The notes below the pieces were generated by a model, which ran no database searches, was not told the origin of the DNA, and saw only the letters and a list, made by a program, of their open reading frames with translations. This document shows positions 10,912 to 22,673 of a stretch of DNA of 64,000 bases, piece after piece. Location: positions 1,116,001 to 1,180,000 of the forward strand of contig JAEILZ010000002.1 of the NCBI GenBank assembly GCA_018873225.1. Direction: 5' to 3'. Origin of the DNA: [Phialemoniopsis] sp. UDSM-2020 (taxonomy: Eukaryota; Ascomycota; Sordariomycetes; Thyridiales; Thyridiaceae). The translations under genes and the position numbers were made by a program. The stretch's first letter is position 1. Every line of letters begins with the position of its first letter.

Positions 10912-11962
10912 CTAGTTGATTAGAGCCCAGGCCGTGAAACTGACCCAACACCAGATAACATCCCAGCCAGCGCTACTCATGGCAGGGTACTCATACAAGG
11001 CTGCACCCAGATCATGAATCGTCGACCCATTTGCCATAACTTGCAATGTTGTGTGGGCAAATAAAGTTGTTGCCGCGAAAACCGCCGTGTAGTAAACTGA
11101 ACTGTCTGGCTTGAGCCACGGAGTCATTGGTGCGAAGGCCAAGATATGCGGGACAAGTAGGACAATGATGAATCGTTTGTCTTCATATGACCACCGCGTC
11201 AACGCAGCACAAACTGAAGACAAAAGTGCCACAAAATGGGGCCTTAGTCCACACCTGATCGTCTCAGAAGCGATCTGTGAAGCACCTTTTCGTCGCCTTG
11301 CAAGCAATACTAGAAGAAAGGACAGGTTTGCGGCAGTGGATATTGCAACAAGCTGACCCAAAAGCATGAAAACCCACATGCTAGCGATGCGATGTTTTGA
11401 GGCTATAATTGTAAGGCCTCTTTCCCAAAACATCAAACATTGGATTTTGCATACCTTCAATTCCCAGAAAAACGCTCCAAATTGATGCGAATCCGAATAT
11501 CTGGATAGTCCACCAGAACCGAGGTTGGGTTTCAATAATGGCGGCCCAAGCCAATTCAAACAAATATGTCTCATCAAGCCAGCTTTGTAATCTTGATTGC
11601 CAGCTGGGAGAAGAATCTGGTTGTCTCAAGATCCAGTCCTGGTATGACCGGATCAAGAAGGATATCATGTAATACCATGTCGTGATAAGACTCAACACTG
11701 CAAAGCATGCAAAGACGAGGGGCCTATGGAGCGATTGATGGATCGATAGGTTTGCGTTCCTCGATTTCCATTCTGTAAGAATAACGAGTCCACAATAACA
11801 AAATAACAATCCAATGATCAGAAAATAGAGGGCAAGTATCGAGATCGATCCGTATCGATCAAGACTTTCGGAAAATAACGGAGAGAACTCGAGCATCCTG
11901 CCCATAATGTCATGTATGTGTATACAACCAGTGAAGAGAGAGTAGCAAGACTTTTGCGCCAT
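10912..11962 (-). CDS. Polytopic (about 7-TM) membrane protein of unknown function
   Basis: Exon 1 is 11962-11455 and exon 2 is 11402-10912 (332 residues); the 52-nt intron 11454-11403 (GTATGC...TTATAG) joins FLGIE to ASKHRIASMW in frame. Seven hydrophobic segments are visible (starting near YGSISILALYFLII, HRPLVFACFAVLSL, RFWWTIQIFGFASIW, WVFMLLGQLVAIS, VALLSSVCAALTRW, VFAATTLFAHTTLQ and SSAGWDVIWCWVSF). Short conserved-looking aromatic motifs (ETQPRFWW, GWDVIW) and the size recall integral membrane proteins found in fungal terpenoid gene clusters. I cannot confirm membership of a named cyclase family. It lies between a methyltransferase and a divergent DHA2 transporter. Confidence 0.75.
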
Positions 11963-12967
11963 GCCTCGGGTAGGTTGAAAATGTACTTATAACGTGTTCG
12001 GTTGCGCCCTCAAACGGCTAGCTAGGGACGCCTGATTTGGAATAAGCGACACCCGTGCAGCACCCTGCTCACGCGCCATTTTCTGGCATAATCTGCGGGA
12101 AGTCCTACCGCCATGCGTACATAGGATATAATTTGCGAGGAATTCCACCGCCGTGCGAAGTAGACATAACCTCAGATTTGCAGGGTTCTCCAGGGGAGGC
12201 TCAGCCGCCATGAATCTAACTAGTGTGTTCGAAGTGGAGGATCCATGCCAGGGCAACAGGGGGCAACTGGCATGGTCAAGGTTCAAGCAAGTGTGACGTT
12301 GAGATAACAGGTTCTATGACAACCTTCCCCTGTATGTAAGGTGGTGCGCTGTTCAGGAGGTTTGTGGTTATTATGGACCCAGAAAAGGGAAGCTCGTCCA
12401 ATGGTGACATTCTAGCTTATGGTTTCGGTACCTCGCTATCGGGACTACCAAAAATATCAACACGGATCAGCCGACGTCCCGGGAGAATCCTTGCGAAGAC
12501 CGTTGGCGATGCTTAGTTCGTCCGAAAGGCTAGGATTAACTTGCATCTCAAAGTACTTTTAACTCATTGTCCACTTTAAGGTTTCAGACCTTGTGATTTG
12601 CTATTATCTTTGAAGGTACCAGTCTCTATCTATCATTTCCTATGTATATAATGGAAGGTGGCTTAGGCTCTTGGCACCTATGTATGAAGAGAATGATCAT
12701 CATCGTACGATACTCTGAACACGGGTAATTAGCATATGGCCGTAGGATTTTAGGGTTGAACACATTCGCTGAGGCCGGATCCTTGAGCCGCAGTCCCAGA
12801 ACCCGACCTTGACATAATTTCTTGGTCATGCAACATACGCTGTAATTAGACCACCGAGAACTTTTAATAACGTGCGATACGAAGTCTGTCAATGCAGCCT
12901 AGGAGTCAGCTTGAGAACGTCGAAACCCCACACTGCCTTCATACACGCCTATCTCTCTTAACAGACT
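11963..12967. other. Divergent promoter region with a degenerate tandem repeat
   Basis: Shared upstream region of the 7-TM gene and the DHA2 transporter. It holds a 40-bp degenerate duplication (12087-12166) and no supported gene. Confidence 0.45.
12087..12166. repeat. Two degenerate 40-bp tandem units
   Basis: Unit 1 (12087-12126) and unit 2 (12127-12166) align without gaps; both contain a (C/T)ATAAT(C/T)TGCG start and an ACCGCC(A/G)TGCG block. Many of the differences are C/T or A/G transitions. A weaker third copy seems to follow up to about 12210. Confidence 0.5.
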
Positions 12968-14876
12968 ATGTTGAAGACTCGTTGGTCCTTCGAAGATGCC
13001 TATGATCTTGCTGATGGAAATGAAAACTTCGATCGAGACGATGAGCACTTGATCGGACATGACCATTCACTACCTTCAAGCCCGAAGAAAACTCCTTCCG
13101 AAACTAGTTCAGGCGAGATCAGTCATCAGAAGAGCAATGTGCCAAAGAAGGGATGGTACTTCTGGGTCTTGTTAGCAGCTGTATACCATGCCGAGTTTGT
13201 CAGACAGATTGATGCTACTGTGCTGCCTATTCTTTCGCCTACCATCGCGACGGATTTCTCGGCCTCAGATTCATCGATCCTGCTGGCCGGGTCGATTTTT
13301 CTACTAGCAGAAACATTAACTACGCCTCTGTTTGCCGCAATCGCTGAGGTAGCAGGAAGAAAACCAGTCATGATCTTCTCCTTGCTTCTTTTTGCAGGTG
13401 CGAGTATCATATGCGCCACTTCACGCAGCATCACAGTATTGATAATTGGTAGAACTGTACGATTGCCTGAGCTTATTATCATCTTCTTTGGTCATTGCTG
13501 ATACATCCTAAGACCCAGGGTATTGGTGCTGGTGGTATCGAGACAGCCGCTACGCTTTTGTTGACAGACCTCGTCGAGCTGAGCGAACGGGGCATGTACT
13601 ATGGGCTGAACCAGCTCGCGGGTGCGGTTGGGCTTCTTTCTGGTGGTATTATCGCGGCAGCAATCACTTCCCACATCCATTGGCACTGGTGAGTTGATGC
13701 CTCATCTGGACTAGAGTACGGATATCTGCTGAACGTGCCGAGGGTATTCTGGATCAATTTGCCCCTGATCGCGCCCGCGCTTGTTATCTTCGCATTCATA
13801 CAACGGGAAAACAAAGAGGGGTTGCGAGCATCTTGGAATGACCAGTTGAAATCAATCGACTGGCTTGGCCTTGTGCTTCTACTCGGCTCTCTGGCCGGTC
13901 TATTTTCTGCCGCATTCTCAACAAAGCTCGATGCCGGAGCTATTGTGGCGCTTGTCATTGGCACTATCGGCTTGATTTTATTCTGGCTTTGGGAAGAGAT
14001 CGTCGATAAGCAGTTTCAGCACACTCAAGTTGTCCTTTCTAGACGATACTTCAGCAGCCTTTCGGCATCGATCGGATTTGTTCTCACCTTGATACAAGGA
14101 ATTCAGCTAGCAACAGTACAGAACTACTTTGTCCTATATGTAAGTCCTTTCCCACTATTTTCTCGAGAGACTCGGCTTTTGTAGGTCACCAAACCTGAGA
14201 TCCAGCTTGCTCATTCGCTTGGTAGCTCTTCTTATCTAAGCAAATGACATTGCAACGTGTTGCGATCATCATTCTGCCTAGCACAATCACCACGCTATTT
14301 GCCGCCGCCGGCACTGGCTTCTTAACAAGTCAGATCAAGAGATTCCAATTTCTCGTACCGATGGGCCTTGGTTTTATTTTGGCCGGGTTCTTGGCACTCT
14401 TCACTTTACGTGAGAATTCATCCGAAGGAGAAATTATTGGCTTCCAGATCATCACAGGACTTGGATCAGGCTTCCTCATCCCAGGACGAGTTCTTGCGAT
14501 TCATGCGAACCAGTGCAGGGAATCCGATGTCCCCATGGCTGCTGCCGCTTCTCAGCTTTTGTTTAACCTTGGTCTTTGCTTCGGTATCCCGGTTGGTAGG
14601 GCTATTATTGAAAAGGTGTGGAATATTCTGGTAACACAGGCTGTGGCACATGCAGAATTAACGGAGCGGGATGCCATCGAAGGACACATGGTGGAGCAAA
14701 GCCTGCGACTCATTAGCAATATGCCACCCGAATCGGTCGAGCTGTACCGGAACATTATGGCCGTGTCAGCGAGTCGCATCTGGCTAGTGATGGCGATCAT
14801 GACTGGTGTAGGGTTCTGTATTTCGTTCCTTGTTGAAGATAAGACTCTTCAAGAGGCTGAGAGTACTTCTGATTGA
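12968..14876 (+). CDS. MFS multidrug-type transporter (DHA2, 14-TM)
   Basis: Proposed exons: 12968-13456, 13513-13688, 13743-14139 and 14241-14876 (about 565 residues). Splicing restores the DHA2 segment GRTTQGIGAGGIETAATLLL and the junction WHWVFWINLPLIAP. An acidic N-terminus of ~60 residues precedes the first membrane segment; the motif-A-like loop EVAGRKPVMIF and the TM4-5 region ERGMYYGLNQLAGAVG fit drug:H+ antiporters. The last junction is the least certain. The stretch between 14140 and 14240 has a good donor (GTAAGT), but the chosen acceptor leaves a shorter loop than usual, and the skipped sequence itself reads protein-like in one frame. Likely exports a product of the surrounding locus (inference). 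Confidence 0.82.
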
Positions 14877-15106
14877 CCTATGTTCAAACAAGACATGGTA
14901 GTGTGGAGGTGGAATCTACGTACGTAGTGTGATAGAACGAGGATGAGAAGCATAATGGCATGTGTAATGATGACTTGAGCGCCTAAGATATCAGATGAGT
15001 GAAAATGAAACCCCAACACTCATCCTCTCTCGCCTATCCTCCTTCGTCAAGCTAAAGAAGCTCATCCATGCCGATCATTCTTCAGTGTAAAATCAATCAT
15101 TATCAT

Positions 15107-15837
15107 TCACTTTGTCTCTTTCACATATGCTGAAAGGTCACCGATTGTGCAGACCTTGAGTCCCCACACACGGGCGAATTCAATGCAACCTTCCCCCCTA
15201 AGCATACCGGCGCCTTTCCGAGCCGCTTGTCCACGAACTTCATGACCATCCTCCACCAATTCGCATATGACAGCCACTTCTGTCTTGCCTGCGAGTCGGC
15301 AAAACTCCATCGCCGCCTCAGTATGACCCTGGCGCTGGCGCAACCCTCCAGGCTGACAAACAAGAGGCAAGATGTGACCAGGGCGACGTAGATCCTTGGG
15401 TGTCGAACCAGGCTCTGCAAGTGTGCGGCAAGTCAAGGCACGGTCGTGGGCGCTGATCCCCGTCGTGATGGTATCATGGGTGGAGTCAACGGTCAGGGTG
15501 TAGGCGGTGCCGCGAGGATCCTCGTTCGACTGGACCATAAGAGGCAGGGCAAGGGACGCTGCGATAGACTCGTTGAGTGGTGCGCAAATGAATCCCGATG
15601 AATATCGTATCAGGAAGGCCATTTTCTCGGTCGTTATGTCCTGGGCAGCAATGATAAGATCGGCCTCATTTTCTCGGCAGGGGTCATCAAGCACCACAAT
15701 AAATTCCCCGCTCCCTAAGAAATGAGCGTTGATGCAAGGAAGGATTCGACTGAGTAACACATACGGAAGGCCTCTATGGCAACGGGGATGGAATCAAATA
15801 GACTCTGGGCCATGTGCGAGTTGTGAACATTGTCCAT
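15107..15837 (-). CDS. RIB3: 3,4-dihydroxy-2-butanone-4-phosphate synthase (riboflavin pathway)
   Basis: Exon 1 is 15837-15765 and exon 2 is 15714-15107; the 50-nt intron 15764-15715 joins AIEAF to RSGEFIVVLDD, giving 226 residues, the normal size for RibB/Rib3. The enzyme converts ribulose-5-phosphate to the four-carbon riboflavin precursor and formate. Seen motifs: DDPCRENEADLI (metal/substrate acidic loop), TTGISAHDRALTCRTLA, RRPGHILPL and GHTEAAMEFCRLAG, then ICELVEDG. Two positions differ from what I know of the family: the usual FPLRA after PGH is LPLVCQ here, and ENEGDLI is ENEADLI. That may indicate a paralogue rather than the housekeeping copy. It lies tail-on beside a flavin-dependent oxidase gene. 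Confidence 0.9.
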
Positions 15838-16200
15838 CGTGACCAGTGGTACGTGACTCGATTACAGGAAAATGTGTTGGCTACGTGTGAGGTGCCGCCG
15901 AGAGAAGAAAGGTGACATAGGGGTGGGAGAAAATTTAACGGAGAAAGAAAGAAAAAAGATGCGGCCAGCTTGTAGATATTTATACTTGAACTGGGTTTGG
16001 CTATCAACTAAGCTCACGTGTTGGTCAGATCAAGCTTCCCATCAGGTATTCGTCGACAGAGGCATCTCCTACACAGACCATTCCAAGGCTCACTGATGGC
16101 AACGTACTTCAACTATCTTATTAAGACACCAGGGACAGGAACCTTAGGCGGGTCACACTTTATCTGCCTTCAAGACTCATTGCGTCCATCGCTTGTCCCT
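15838..16200. other. Intergenic, nothing recognised
   Basis: Upstream of the DHBP synthase gene and downstream of the FAD enzyme gene; both are on the minus strand. A CACGTG E-box-like hexamer lies at 16015-16020. No gene seen. Confidence 0.4.
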
Positions 16201-17648
16201 TCACAATGGTGGCGCCCACGGAATCTCTGCATCCATGGCCTCTGCGATCCGCATAGCAGAGACAACGCACCCTTCTAGAAGAACCATCCCATCCCAGCAC
16301 CATGCTCCAGCAATCCACACGCCATTGTCTCCGTTTCTCCAATTAGAGTCGGGATGGTATGGTAAACCATCATCCTCTCCAAACATCTGATTCACCAACT
16401 TGCGGCTTGCGACTGTTCGCAATACTCTCGTGAACCGCGCTCGAGTGATGATTGAGGCTTCATCAAACTTCTCTTGCGTGTTAGTCACAACGTAAGCGCC
16501 ACTGCTAAGGCTCTGGTAAGTTGCTGTCCCCGAATTTGGTTTCGAATGACTCCTGAGCGAGATGAATCGAGTGATAGGTGCAACGTAGCGGGAAAGAGGG
16601 ATGGTGGCTTGGCTGGCATCTGACTTCGACAATCTAGGCCATCCGTTTCTCGGCTGAATGACAAGACTTTGTACGTCTACCGTAGGAATAAGGGCCATGA
16701 CATCCCGCAACGGTGTAAAGATTCTTGCGATGACGCTAGGAGGGACAGCGAGAACCACACCGTCGAAGATCTCTGTGTGGTCGCCGCTCGAATCCTCTTT
16801 CCTATTTGCCCGCAGTCTCACTTTGCCCGCGACCAACTCTATTTCCTCTATCTCAGAAGAAAGCCGCACGTCTATCCCTCGCAGTAACCTCTGCTCGACG
16901 CCCCAGCTACCGGTCTCAACCGTATAGTGATCAGCCTTGTACAGTCTTTGCTTGTATGCCACAAAGTCGTGAGCTGGAAATTGCAGAAGTGCTTCATGCG
17001 AGCATGTTGCCACGCTTGATATTAGCGGGAGTAAGTAGCCGGTGGTAAAATGAAGTGGAATCCAGATTCGCTGTAGGTACTGGCCAAGGGTTTCGTCTTT
17101 CAACGGGGCTACAATGAAGCAGCATATCGAAAGCCACAGGTAACAAAGGGCGAGAAGGAAGACTTGAACACCATGTTCGACAAAGCTCATCCCAGATGGC
17201 CTAGGAGGAATCATGCGGTGTCGGTTCGATGCATGGATGTAGTATGGGACCGGAGGCTCCTTTGCATAATCGGCATCGCGCGAGAATGCAAAGAGGAATC
17301 TTTCTACCCGATATCGGATTCCCAAAAAATCATACATTGATTTTAGATTGGAGTAGTAGCCGGGAGCGAAGGATCGCATCGGAACATCGACGAGTTCCTG
17401 GTGACCGGATTTGTCTTGAAGAAGGACCGATGCAGAACCCAAAGAAATCCGGTCTTGCTACAAGCAGGATCAGTACAACAAGGTGTGAAAACCATCGTTG
17501 AGTCTCTGGGGCTTGTCCCTACACTTTCAAACAAGGTCACTCGGTATTTGCCCTCCGGTTCATTGTGCAGGAGGTACGCTGTGACGAGGCCAGCAAGGCC
17601 CGAGCCAACAACGGCAATTCGACTTCGGGAGTCAGTATGGGAAGACAT
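16201..17648 (-). CDS. FAD-dependent amine-oxidase-like oxidoreductase
   Basis: Exon 1 is 17648-17523 and exon 2 is 17457-16201 (460 residues). Intron 17522-17458 contains CTGAT before TGTAG; its removal joins the N-terminal Rossmann segment (IAVVGSGLAGLVTAYLL, FAD ADP-binding) through LFES to QDRISLGSASV, as in COG2907/flavin amine oxidases. Then comes VPMRSFAPGYYSNL. A hydrophobic stretch near residues 135-160 may associate with membrane. The C-terminus has GVWIAGAWCWDGMVLLEG, matching the second FAD-contact motif. The alternative donor one base pair of frames away would give FENRIS and fits less well. The start is the ATG at 17648; in-frame codons further upstream lack an ATG. Substrate unknown. 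Confidence 0.85.
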
Positions 17649-18449
17649 ATTCCTTTTCGCAAGATCAAATCGCACTTCACCTTTAGGTAGACCGCCTACA
17701 AGCCAACGTGATGATGACAAGCGATCATAAATACATCGAAGCTACAACCTACATACCGAAGAACCCTGTATACCAGCGGCACGTCGCCCCGAGTGCGGTA
17801 TGTCGGAAATTTCAAACATGTGGAGTAGCATGAATATTGACCCCAAGTTCAGCATGGGTCACATGGAGTACCTAAAATTAAACTCTTAACTCTCTCGGTA
17901 ACCTATTTTTGATTAGATTCAGTTAGATATCAGGGTGAAGGACCCTGTTTATGTATGGGTAGCAAGTGGATGCCAGGCAGGTTGATCGATTTGGGACGAT
18001 CCCTCTGTCTAAAGTACCATCAGACTTGAAACCATTCACGAATATATCACCCACTAGGGTAGTTAGATAAGCACTGTATGATTCTCCGCAATGGAGGCTG
18101 TGGTCGAGATCGACAGGGCCGTGAAAGTTGAATGGAGGCTGATTGGAATCCCGCCCAGAGTGTGACAAGCGCTATGCACTACCTTGATGTTTCTCTTCGC
18201 ACGCATTTGGTCCAACGGCGAGGCCGAGCCATACTGAATCATGGAAGCTAGTCAGCCGTCCCGTTTCCAGTGTCCCGCCACACCTCCGTCCACCTTTCCT
18301 TCCCACATCGGCGCTGATTCTCTTTACTGTATGCCACCTTAGCACTACCATTGTTGCAAAGAACCTTCGTCCTTGCTCTCTACTTAGCACAAACCTTATC
18401 TTCTCTTTCAAGCTTTTTGTTGGTCCAATACGAAAATTCGCATTTTTCC
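17649..18449. other. Intergenic region between divergent genes
   Basis: Upstream of the FAD enzyme (minus) and the phospholipase (plus). No gene, repeat or RNA signal recognised. Confidence 0.4.
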
Positions 18450-21400
18450 ATGTACAGCGAACAAAATGCCGACTTCGACTTATTCGGCCTTCTTCGTTCG
18501 TATGAGGGCACCCGCTTTGTTGAAGACTCCGCTCTAATACGGCTTATGTTGGAAACGGATTATTTTGAATTTTCAAAAGGTGAGTGTTTGGCTGGTCTGA
18601 TCCAACCACTAGGACTCATTACTGACTAGTTTTGACAAATGTTCAGGAGCAGAATTCAATCCATGGACTTATGCGTCGTCGTCTCTCGTATTTATTCTGG
18701 ATGGTCAAGCCAATGTGATCATCCCTGATAATCCCTTGACTCCTCTCAGCAATGGCTTTCAGCCAGAGGAAGCCCAGCTGGTCTCGAAAACATTGACGCG
18801 AGGTGCATGTCTCAACTCTACCTCCCAGCTTCTCGACATTCTCTCGCACTATGTCTCGGGGGTAGATCGCACTCCAATACGGCCCGAGTTTGGGGAAGCA
18901 ACAGTGATATACAAGGCAGCTGCGGATGTGAAACTTGTCAGGATAAACATCGGGCACTTGGAAAACATTCCAGGCGATGTCCGCTCCCATATGATACAGG
19001 CATTGCTGCAGAAGCTTTTCTTCGTTTCATTCCGCGTTGCTGAAGTCCACTTCGGTCTACGAAGTCAAGTTCTTAGATCCGAAGCCAAGTTGAACTCCCT
19101 GAAAGGTGCCGATGTCCTGGCCAAACCAGTCTTTGATCCCACAGCTCTGAGTTCCAGCCATTTTAGCAAGCAGTCGTCAACGGCTCTCACCAATTCATCG
19201 GACCGGCTTATCCCAAGTTGTCATGACACGTCAACCAAGCCTCTTCCCACCTCGGCCTCGCACCATACCGGCCGCACGAGCCCAAAAACGCCATTAGGGT
19301 CCAACTTGATTCAGAAAGCTCATCCCCCCCTTGGAAAGAGCCGTAGCAGTCCGACTCTCAAATTATTGACGAGTATGGAGCAACCAAAAAAGTCGACTGA
19401 TGACAGCGAAGTTGGTGTATACTCACCTTCGATACTTTCTCAGACCGAGCGCAAGAAGAAAGCATTTCGTCGCCTCAGAGAAAACACACCTGATACAGAG
19501 TGTGCAAAAAGGCGAGCTGCGGAAGCAATCTTGGAAATGCTCTCCCGTCCTATTGAACCCGAGGGACAAGACGATTCTGGTGTAGATCGAACTGTCATCA
19601 CCGAAATTGAATCGAACATCGAGATTTTGTCTTTCGCTGAAGGTGCGTATGTCGCTCATCGAGGGGAACGCTATCCTGGAATTTGCCTCGTCATGGAGGG
19701 TATCTTGGAAGCATCTGCCGAAATCGAGGTTGATGCCGGAAACACAAGCTCCACTGAGGTAACAATCTCTACAGTCTTGATGCTGCACGTAATGGAATCG
19801 GGGATATTAACGTACTTGTAGGTGTTCTCGTTTAAGGTCCGACCGGACGACATTATTGGACACGGCAGCTTGGTCTTGAACAACAAGTCTCTCTTCGATG
19901 TTCAAGCCACACGGCAGTCAACCATCAGTCTCTTACCAAGGGCTTTTCTTCGGCGATTGACTCATATATGCCCGGATACGTTAGCTGTAATGGCCGCTAA
20001 GGTGCATCACCATCTCCCACCACTCATCTCCTTGCTCGACTTTGTACTAGATTCGTCAATTATTGAGGCCGGGGCGGAGATTTACGAAAAAGGAGACCCT
20101 AGGTATTCTCTACACCCCCAATCGAATTCCGGCTTAGGAGTATCTAATCATGACTTTTCACAGCAACTGCATCTCTTTCGTCATCAAAGGACGCGTACGT
20201 ATCAACGACAATATCCCCAACGATGAACATATTCGCCCTAGAGAGTTTGGACCAGGCAATGTCTTCGGTGTGTTAGAATTCCACACTGGCCACCCCAGAC
20301 CTTCCACTGCTCAAGCGATTCGGAAATCAGAAATTGCGCAGTTGCAGAAATCGTCCTACCAGAGACTCGTCAACCACCTTCCCGCTCTGGCATTCAACCT
20401 CTGGAACAGCATCTCAACAACACCGCAGATCAGTCAACCAAATCCTCTGGCGTCCGGCTCCCCGAACTTGAGTTGCCTTCGAATAATTGCTTTATTCCCA
20501 CTTTCAGTCGAAGTACCTACTGAAAGATGTGCTACGCTCCTCTCTTCTGCTTTAGTGAACCTTGGTTTATATCCACAAGAAGACATCTCATTCGTTGAGG
20601 CACATAACGTTTTCAATGCTATCGGCGACCCTGTCTTCACTAGCGCCGGAAGGAGATATTTTGAGGATTACCTGGCGCACGTCGAAGAAAACTCAAGCCT
20701 GTCTATCTTAGTTGGAGAGCATTCGGCGGACTCAACATGGAACTACATTTGTAGCTCGTTTGTGAGAAGACCCAAATATTGACGTGATATCATGTGAACG
20801 TACCTGACGTATCATTACTACAGGCTGATTTTATTGTCCTTGTGGCAATGGAAGACGGCGACCCGGCAATTACGTCAATCGAATCAACACTCGAGAAATA
20901 CGGAACGCTTGCCCAAAAGACCCTTGTCCTGTTAGATGATGGAGAGGGTGATTTGTGTCCGCCACCGATTACGAAATTGTGGATAGAGGCAAGTCATCGG
21001 CTTGTTACGTATACATCAACAATCGTTAACTGAAGAACAGAAACGGCCCTGGCTTTCCAATGCTACTTCGCATATTGAACGAGCGCGCCTATCCAGTATT
21101 TTTGCTCGCCGAGACTTTGAGCGCCTAGCCCGCCGTATAACTGGCCGTTCAATTGCTGTGGTGCTGGGCGGAGGGGGTGCCCGTGGATTTGCCCACCTGG
21201 GTACCCTCCAAGCTCTCGAGGAAGAAGGCATCCCCTTTGATATCGTTGGCGGTACCTCTATGGGTGCATTTGTCGGTGCTCTATACGCAGGCCATATGTC
21301 CCTCGATCGTACGGTGGAAGCAGCCAAGGCTTTCAGCAAGCTTTCCCTCTGGTGGAGATACCTCACCGATATTACGATGCCAATCCTCTCATTGACATCA

Positions 21401-22105
21401 GGTTCGTCTTTCACAAAGCACGTGGCTTCCACGATGAACCAAGACCTGGATTCAAGCGATCTTCGACTGGCCTTTTATTGCAATGCGACCAATATGAGCC
21501 AAGGCGGTCGTGGGCTGACAATGTATCCTCAGCCACGGTCCGTCTGGCAAATGGTTCGCGCCTCAATGGGCCTGCCTCCTATATTTCCGCCGTTCACAGT
21601 GGAAGGGGATGGCGACCTTCTTGTCGACGGGTGTTTCTCTGCTAACGTCCCTGTCTTCCCAGCCCTAGCTCTGGGGGCCGAAATCGTCTTGGCATTCGAT
21701 GTTTCCAGCACAGCTCTTTCTCCGCCTCCACAAGTGCTGAATCAATCTGTGTCAGGTTGGCACCAGATAGCTCAAACAATTCTCCCATGTGGAAGCAAGC
21801 GGAAGCCTGACATAAAGTCACCGCAAGTGGCCGTGGGGGCGGATGGTAACATTTTGAACTCAATGCAGTTACTCGAACTTTTGATCTTCTCAACGAACAT
21901 CAACGAACTGAGGGCGATCCAGAACTCGCCACAGTGTCTGTATATGACCCATGACTTGGGCAGTATCGGGCCATTCTCGATGGGGATGTTTGAGGAGGCA
22001 AGGCAGATTGGATACGAGAGCGCAAAAAGGTGGCTGCGGGATTTGAGAACGTCAGGGAAGCTCGCGCATTTGGCTCTTCCACAAGACATTCCGACAAGCA
22101 AATAA
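18450..22105 (+). CDS. Neuropathy-target-esterase-like patatin phospholipase with cyclic-nucleotide-binding-type domains
   Basis: Six exons: 18450-18579, 18647-19758, 19822-20102, 20164-20761, 20824-20988 and 21041-22105, giving 1116 residues. The last intron (20989-21040) has a GC donor (GAG/GCAAGT) and an AACAG acceptor; every other phase choice breaks the frame. Two or three degenerate cNMP-binding-like beta modules occupy the first ~700 residues. The patatin domain follows: oxyanion loop GGGGARGFAHLG (~805), nucleophile GTSMG (Ser ~835) and D-G of the dyad in VDGCFSAN (~958). The family (Nte1) hydrolyses phosphatidylcholine and lysophospholipids at the ER. Unlike typical fungal Nte1 (about 1500 residues with an N-terminal membrane anchor), this one starts inside the regulatory region, so it looks like a shorter paralogue. 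An ABC-transporter relic lies just downstream. Confidence 0.87.
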
Positions 22106-22251
22106 CATGACTTTTGTCGGACTTCTCCTATAGACTGTGGCAACGTCGCTCCCTTCAGAGAGCATCCAAGAAATCAAGGAATACAATATTGAATTACTCC
22201 ATCCGCATCAAAGGTCATGAGACGCCCTGCAATTCATAGCTGGATCTTTCT

Positions 22252-22673
22252 GTGGAAGTCCAAGCAAACGGGGCCGACATCTCCCAGTATCAGCGTTCTC
22301 TACTCTCAGTGGCTCAGGCTCTCCTTCGATGCTCAAAGATTGTTATTCTGGATCAGGTCCGGGTCGATACAATGCTCCAGATGACGTTGCGCACAGGGCT
22401 GCCCGACGCTATAATCCTCACTGTAGCTCATCGACCGGAGCTGTCACGGCCACCTGCGAAAAGGTCCTGGTGATGGACCGCGGCCGGGTTCTCGAATTTG
22501 ATCTTATCGCGGCTCTTCTCTCCAAGCCCGACAGCTTGTTCCGGGCTCTCTGCAACACCGCTGGGTTGCTCCGTCCTGAAGGATTGCTGTTAGCAGATAA
22601 GCTTAATTCTGATGCTAAAATGCTTGTTAGTGACGTGTTTTACGCGATATCCGAACTCTGCAGCGAGCTTTGA
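22252..22673 (+). pseudogene. Relic of an ABC-C (MRP-type) transporter, C-terminal nucleotide-binding domain
   Basis: One frame (from about 22252) reads QRSLLSVAQALLRCSKIVILDQ and then ILTVAHRPEL. These correspond to the degraded signature region, Walker B and H-loop (AHR) of ABC-C proteins. The match continues in a different frame from about 22455 as EKVLVMDRGRVLEFD and ends SLFRALCNTAGL before a TGA at 22671. The ABC signature serine-glycine pair and the Walker B glutamate are gone (VILDQ), there is at least one frameshift, and nothing of the membrane domains or Walker A is present upstream. It is therefore a dead 3' fragment. Confidence 0.75.
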
